From positions 1 through 8,234 of the forward strand of contig CAITFQ010000019.1 of assembly GCA_903891735.1 (NCBI GenBank): a stretch of DNA of 8,234 nt. Reading direction: 5' to 3'. The notes under the pieces are model-generated. The model was not told the DNA's origin. It did not search any database and was given only the letters and a program-made list of their open reading frames with translations. Positions 5,410-8,234 of the stretch are shown piece by piece (positions within the stretch are counted from its first letter, which is position 1; every line of letters starts with the position of its first letter). The position numbers and the translations under genes were made by a program. This DNA is from Candidatus Uhrbacteria bacterium. GTDB lineage: Bacteria > Patescibacteriota > Patescibacteriia > UBA9934.

Positions 5410-6159
5410 CTAACCCAACCGCTGCCACAACTCCATGAACAACAACTTCTGCGTCGTGAACAATCCCCTATTCTCCATGATCAACCCCATCAACTCACCA
5501 GTTTTTGAGAGGAATATATACGCCACTTTGCCACCGTAAATCAGAATGTAAGTCGGCGTTCCCTCAATAGCCTCTATCCACTTGCGCTCGTCCAAGCCCG
5601 ACGTCGATCCGTGTCTTCCCAGCGAGATCGTCTTCACGTTGACGCCCGCCGCAATCCGTTCCGCTGTATAATCTGGAAACGACGCGTACAACCCCGCATC
5701 TCGCACCGCACTCGAAGAATAAACGTAATATTCTTTCTCTTTCTCCGCCGACATGGTCTCAAGCGTATCCTCCAAAATCGTCCGCACGCCCTCTAGCCCC
5801 TCGTACATCCGGGCCGCCGGGTGCTTGTCTCCACTGTCATAGAGCGACTCCAGTTCTGGCACCAAATCATTCAAAGCCGCACTCGCCTTAGCCACGTCCC
5901 TTGCCCTCTCTTCCGCCAATTCCTTTAACTTAACTGGCGACGCTGCCACAAAATACTGTCGCGTCTTTTCATTATAATATCGCGCTAAACCACTCGTCTG
6001 CAGCGCCTTCAATAAATCAAAGACAGTGCCGCGATTCAACCCCGTCGCCGCCGCCATCTGCCGCACAGAGGACGGCCCTTCCTTCAATAAAGCAATATAA
6101 ACCCTGGCCTCTTTTTGGCCCAACCCTAGCTCCATTAGGATTGATTCATAGCTTTCCAT
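5410..6159 (-). CDS. TrmB-family transcriptional regulator, 249 aa
   Basis: Residues 8-70 form the TrmB winged helix-turn-helix: LGLGQKEARVYIALLKEGPSS, then a recognition region TGLNRGTVFDLLKALQTSGL and a basic wing ending KTRQYFVAA. A helical linker (about 76-108) should mediate dimerisation. The C-terminal part (about 115-249, starting ARMYEGLEGVRTILEDTLE) matches the TrmB effector-domain region. Archaeal TrmB proteins sense sugars and control sugar uptake and metabolism; related proteins are frequent in Patescibacteria. Placement between two nucleotidyltransferase copies and the glycosyltransferase/oxidoreductase genes suggests local control of sugar metabolism, which is inference. ATG 6159 has only a weak AGGG 10 nt ahead, but a TTGACA -35 and TAGGGT -10 would start the transcript at the A of the ATG. 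Confidence 0.85.
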   Translation of the reverse strand: MESYESILMELGLGQKEARVYIALLKEGPSSVRQMAAATGLNRGTVFDLLKALQTSGLARYYNEKTRQYFVAASPVKLKELAEERARDVAKASAALNDLVPELESLYDSGDKHPAARMYEGLEGVRTILEDTLETMSAEKEKEYYVYSSSAVRDAGLYASFPDYTAERIAAGVNVKTISLGRHGSTSGLDERKWIEAIEGTPTYILIYGGKVAYIFLSKTGELMGLIMENRGLFTTQKLLFMELWQRLG

Positions 6160-6165
6160 ACGACA

Positions 6166-6195
6166 ACCCTACCGTAAAAAAAGAGGCCTGTCAAT
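6166..6195 (-). promoter_or_regulatory. Predicted leaderless promoter of the TrmB-like gene
   Basis: TTGACA (6190-6195) is a perfect -35 and lies within the terminator stem; 18 bp on is TAGGGT (6166-6171), which keeps the T, A and final T of the -10 consensus. The predicted start falls on base 6159, the A of the start codon. The weak -10 could mean activation or autoregulation. Confidence 0.45.
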
Positions 6196-6213
6196 AAAGT
6201 TATTGACAGGCCT
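6177..6213 (-). terminator. Strong intrinsic terminator, also possible TrmB operator
   Basis: AGGCCTGTCAATAA (6184-6197) and TTATTGACAGGCCT (6200-6213) form a perfect 14-bp stem with a 2-nt centre. On the minus strand CTTTTTTT follows at once. It would end the Panacea/nucleotidyltransferase-remnant transcript. As a perfect dyad next to the TrmB-like gene it could also be a binding site; only the terminator role is well supported. Confidence 0.85.
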
Positions 6214-6237
6214 ATCTCACAAATTATTGCTCATTTA

Positions 6238-6356
6238 TTAGCCTTTTCTCTCAAAAACCTCTTCTGCCCTCTTAAGCTCTTCCAAAGTATTGACACTACA
6301 AGTGATTGCAAACCCGTAAAACCTTAATTTAATAAAACTACCCTCACCCCACTCAT
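6238..6356 (-). pseudogene. Collapsed second copy of the sugar nucleotidyltransferase
   Basis: On the minus strand, about 19 codons ending at TAA 6238-6240 read SVNTLEELKRAEEVFERKG, closely matching the C-terminus of the intact enzyme at 6850 (GVNTIDELKRAEEVFEKKSV). At the other end, ATG 6354-6356 overlaps the Panacea TGA as ATGA and opens a 10-codon frame, MSGVRVVLLN then stop, similar to the enzyme's MAKTRVVILAAG start. The two ends are in different frames and the roughly 200 codons between them are missing. This looks like a former Panacea-nucleotidyltransferase operon whose second gene lost its interior. Most differences from the intact copy are synonymous, so the paralogue was old and functional before the loss. 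The N-terminal match is short and less certain than the C-terminal one. Confidence 0.65.
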
Positions 6357-6829
6357 AGCGCCGCCAAGGCCAAACTCGAATCAAGCAAAGCTAAATCCTT
6401 ATCAATCACCTGACCCATCTCACCCTCATTCTCATGCACGGTAATATTGTAAGAATCGAGCCCATGACTCAAATCTTCTAACTGTTTCGGGCTCAAATCC
6501 TTATAACGATTAAGCACAGTCAACAAAAAACCGGTCATTTCTGGGTCAATTTCCTGAGCTCGACTCAACGGCAAATAATCCTCCAATCCCTCATCAGCCT
6601 TTTCATTTTTTACAATCTTCCCCGCCTTCACCATGTCGGCCAACAATAACTTATAATTATCGACCACCGGCCCCATGGGCAAAGCCGCATACTGGGCCCC
6701 CGTCAACGGTTTATCATTCTCAAAAATATAAGTAAACTCCAGAAAAAAAGCCAACTTATTGAGCTTTTTCACGCCCATATTTGGGCTGGAGTTATTCAAT
6801 ATAAAAAGTAAAAGGTTGGAGATATCCAT
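6353..6829 (-). CDS. Panacea-domain protein (SocA/DUF4065-like), putative antitoxin, 158 aa
   Basis: The first 75 residues show the Panacea pattern: KKLNKLAFFLEFTYIFENDKPLTG (21-44), then YAALPMGPVVDNYKLLLADMVKAGKI (47-72), equivalent to the K-L-KL-Y and GP-V blocks of GepA/SocA proteins. Family members act as antitoxins that neutralise many unrelated toxins, or as proteolysis adaptors (SocA with ClpXP). The C-terminal half (about 90-158) is helical and acidic and probably confers partner specificity. No toxin gene sits beside it: upstream is the nucleotidyltransferase, downstream the remnant of its paralogue. TGTTATAAT, an extended -10, ends 6 nt before the ATG, so the transcript should start on the A of the ATG; GGAG is only 2 nt from the ATG, too close for normal use. 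The stop overlaps an ATG as ATGA. Confidence 0.75.
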   Translation of the reverse strand: MDISNLLLFILNNSSPNMGVKKLNKLAFFLEFTYIFENDKPLTGAQYAALPMGPVVDNYKLLLADMVKAGKIVKNEKADEGLEDYLPLSRAQEIDPEMTGFLLTVLNRYKDLSPKQLEDLSHGLDSYNITVHENEGEMGQVIDKDLALLDSSLALAAL

Positions 6830-6835
6830 AACTCC

Positions 6836-6844
6836 ATTATAACA
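6836..6844 (-). promoter_or_regulatory. Extended -10 promoter of the Panacea gene
   Basis: TGTTATAAT on the minus strand combines the TGn extension with a perfect TATAAT (6836-6841). It lies in the 20-bp gap after the nucleotidyltransferase stop. Standard spacing puts the transcription start at 6829, the first base of the ATG. There is no good -35, as expected for an extended -10. Confidence 0.65.
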
Positions 6845-6849
6845 CGGCC

Positions 6850-7608
6850 CTAAACGCTCTTCTTTTCAAAAACTTCCTCAGCCCTTTTCAATTCATCGAT
6901 GGTATTCACACCCATGACATCGAGCGGATCAGCTGGTGCCGTCACAATCGGCCGACCCTCCGCCACCGCCAACGGGATAACATCGGTCAAATAAAACTCT
7001 TGACTGGCATTCTCGGTATCAAGCTTAGGCAGCTGCTGCCACAACCAAGCACACGGAAAAGCATACAAAGCCGGGTTCACTTCCCTGATTTCCTTCTCAT
7101 TATCCGTACAATCTTTAACCTCTCGAATATCCTCAACCTCCCCCTTACTCCCTCGCAAAATGCGACCCCAACTAACAAACGCATCATACGGCGCCTCATA
7201 ATCAGGCACCGTACTCGTCAACATCGCCACGGAATCTGGCTCCTTATCATGCAGAGTCACAAGCTCTACCAAGGTCGACGCTGGAATAAACGGATGATCG
7301 CCATACAAAACTACCACCGAATCCGCCCCATCAATCGCCTCGCGAGCCTGCAACACCGCATGCCCCGTCCCCAACTGCTCGGCCTGCACCGCGTAATCAC
7401 ACACGTCACCGAGTGTCGTCTTAAACAACTCCAAACAATCCGGCGCAACAACGACTATCGGCCTAGCATCGACCCCGCTAGCCACGACACTCGCAATCAA
7501 ATGCGCAATCATCGGCTTGCCACTAATCGGCATAAGCGGCTTAGGCACATCAACGCCCATTCTCTTCCCCTTCCCCGCCGCCAAAATAACCACTCTCGTC
7601 TTTGCCAT
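6850..7608 (-). CDS. GlmU-like sugar-1-phosphate nucleotidyltransferase, 252 aa
   Basis: The protein covers only the pyrophosphorylase domain of GlmU-type enzymes. Motifs in order are RVVILAAGKGKRM (5-17, nucleotide-binding loop), VPKPLMPISGKPM (21-33), VQAEQLGTGHAVLQA (74-88, uridine/base contact as in GlmU), VLYGDHPFI (100-108, metal-binding Asp), GRILRG plus REVKD (148-166), EVNPALYAF (176-184) and EFYLTDVI (204-211). The left-handed beta-helix acetyltransferase domain is absent, so it should make a UDP- (or other NDP-) sugar, most likely UDP-GlcNAc or a relative, and not acetylate. The start is the ATG at 7608, which directly precedes the conserved loop; an upstream frame to 7674 runs through the rRNA terminator and promoter. 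Its promoter (7618-7646) predicts a leader of about 3 nt. A degraded paralogue lies two genes downstream. Confidence 0.88.
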   Translation of the reverse strand: MAKTRVVILAAGKGKRMGVDVPKPLMPISGKPMIAHLIASVVASGVDARPIVVVAPDCLELFKTTLGDVCDYAVQAEQLGTGHAVLQAREAIDGADSVVVLYGDHPFIPASTLVELVTLHDKEPDSVAMLTSTVPDYEAPYDAFVSWGRILRGSKGEVEDIREVKDCTDNEKEIREVNPALYAFPCAWLWQQLPKLDTENASQEFYLTDVIPLAVAEGRPIVTAPADPLDVMGVNTIDELKRAEEVFEKKSV

Positions 7609-7617
7609 AATGTCCAA

Positions 7618-7646
7618 ATTGTACAAGATTAACTCATCGATTGCAA
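7618..7646 (-). promoter_or_regulatory. Promoter of the nucleotidyltransferase gene
   Basis: On the minus strand TTGCAA (7641-7646) and TACAAT (7618-7623) are exactly 17 bp apart. The predicted start is near 7611, leaving about 3 nt before the ATG at 7608 and no room for a Shine-Dalgarno sequence. The promoter follows directly after the rRNA terminator. Confidence 0.65.
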
Positions 7647-7671
7647 CACAAAACAGGCCTCTCGGCCTGTT
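7647..7671 (-). terminator. Terminator of the rRNA operon
   Basis: AACAGGCC (7652-7659) and GGCCTGTT (7664-7671) pair perfectly; on the minus strand the loop is GAGA, a GNRA tetraloop, and TTTTGTGTT follows. It sits about 24 nt beyond the 3' end of the 5S gene, so it should end the 23S-5S transcript. Confidence 0.8.
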
Positions 7672-7694
7672 CATGTCTTACAAAAAGATGCTTT

Positions 7695-7807
7695 GTCCTG
7701 GCGACGACCTACTCTCGCCAACTCTGACTACCATCGGCCCTAGCAGGCTTAACGACCGTGTTCGGGATGGGAACGGGTGTGACCCTGCTGGAACTGTCAC
7801 CAAGACA
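7695..7807 (-). rRNA. rrf: 5S ribosomal RNA
   Basis: The minus strand carries classic 5S blocks: CCCGTTCCCATCCCGAACAC, GTTAAGCC, GCCGATGGTAGT and GAGAGTAGGTCG. The terminal helix is visible as GTCACCAAGACAAA (7796-7809) pairing with TTTGTCCTGGCGAC (7692-7705), so precursor stem and mature helix run together; the ends given are accurate to a few bases. It lies about 100 nt after the 23S gene with no tRNA between, and before the terminator at 7647-7671. Confidence 0.95.
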
Positions 7808-7907
7808 AAATATCCTTTTGCTTTTATATCGTGTAAACGAATTCAAACTAATGAATCATTGGATGAGAAAATGGCTAAGTTCTATTTTAAACTTGGGCCT
7901 TTTTCTT

Positions 7908-8234
<327 letters not shown>

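Noticed and set aside
4418..5413. 331-codon plus-strand open frame
   Set aside because: Complementary to the glycosyltransferase gene; its length follows from the high G+C of that gene. It shows no domain and runs across the ribosome site of the true gene.
7609..7674. Upstream start for the nucleotidyltransferase at 7674
   Set aside because: The extra residues would be encoded by the rRNA terminator hairpin and the gene's own promoter. The conserved nucleotide-binding loop begins directly after the ATG at 7608.
7808..7907. tRNA gene in the 23S-5S spacer
   Set aside because: The spacer is AT-rich and shows neither a TTCGA T-loop nor a cloverleaf on either strand.

Overview
The window looks like part of a small-genome bacterium of the Patescibacteria/CPR type. 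This is inferred from gene content: a TrmB-family regulator, a bacterial EndoQ, a small conserved protein with an NVL..IP..W..FWG pattern that I recall from CPR genomes, a lysine/alanine-rich 34-residue basic protein, and mostly monocistronic genes with very short leaders. The standard genetic code seems to apply, because two genes end in TGA at sensible C-termini. The lineage call is moderate; 16S is not in the window and the 23S piece was not aligned.

Almost everything is on the minus strand. Reading from the right end: the 3' part of a 23S rRNA gene (from about 7908), a 5S rRNA (about 7695-7807) with its terminator, a GlmU-like sugar nucleotidyltransferase (6850-7608), a Panacea-domain (SocA-like) protein (6353-6829), and the collapsed remnant of a second nucleotidyltransferase (6238-6356). 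Next come a strong terminator, a TrmB-like regulator (5410-6159), a GT81/GpgS-like glycosyltransferase (4316-5329), a Gfo/Idh/MocA oxidoreductase (3129-4220) and a polytopic membrane protein (2442-3068). Then follow a 134-nt hairpin-rich intergenic element (2304-2437), an endonuclease Q gene broken by one in-frame TAA (1022-2278), and the conserved hypothetical protein (474-938). The only plus-strand protein gene is the 34-residue histone-H1-like protein (229-333).

Two expression styles are visible. Four genes (nucleotidyltransferase, Panacea, TrmB, membrane protein) have a -10-like hexamer placed so that transcription would start 0-3 nt before the ATG, with no usable Shine-Dalgarno sequence. 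In two of these the -35 lies inside the terminator hairpin of the preceding gene. By contrast, the H1-like, FWG-type and glycosyltransferase genes have strong Shine-Dalgarno sequences, and the latter two are clearly richer in G+C.

The nucleotidyltransferase, glycosyltransferase and oxidoreductase fit activated-sugar or sugar-phosphate metabolism, with TrmB as a candidate local sugar-responsive regulator. EndoQ is a DNA repair enzyme for deaminated bases. The Panacea protein would normally be an antitoxin, but no toxin is visible beside it. The best candidates for something undescribed are the structured element at 2304-2437, whose G-U pairs point to a plus-strand RNA, and the leaderless-promoter/terminator overlap architecture.
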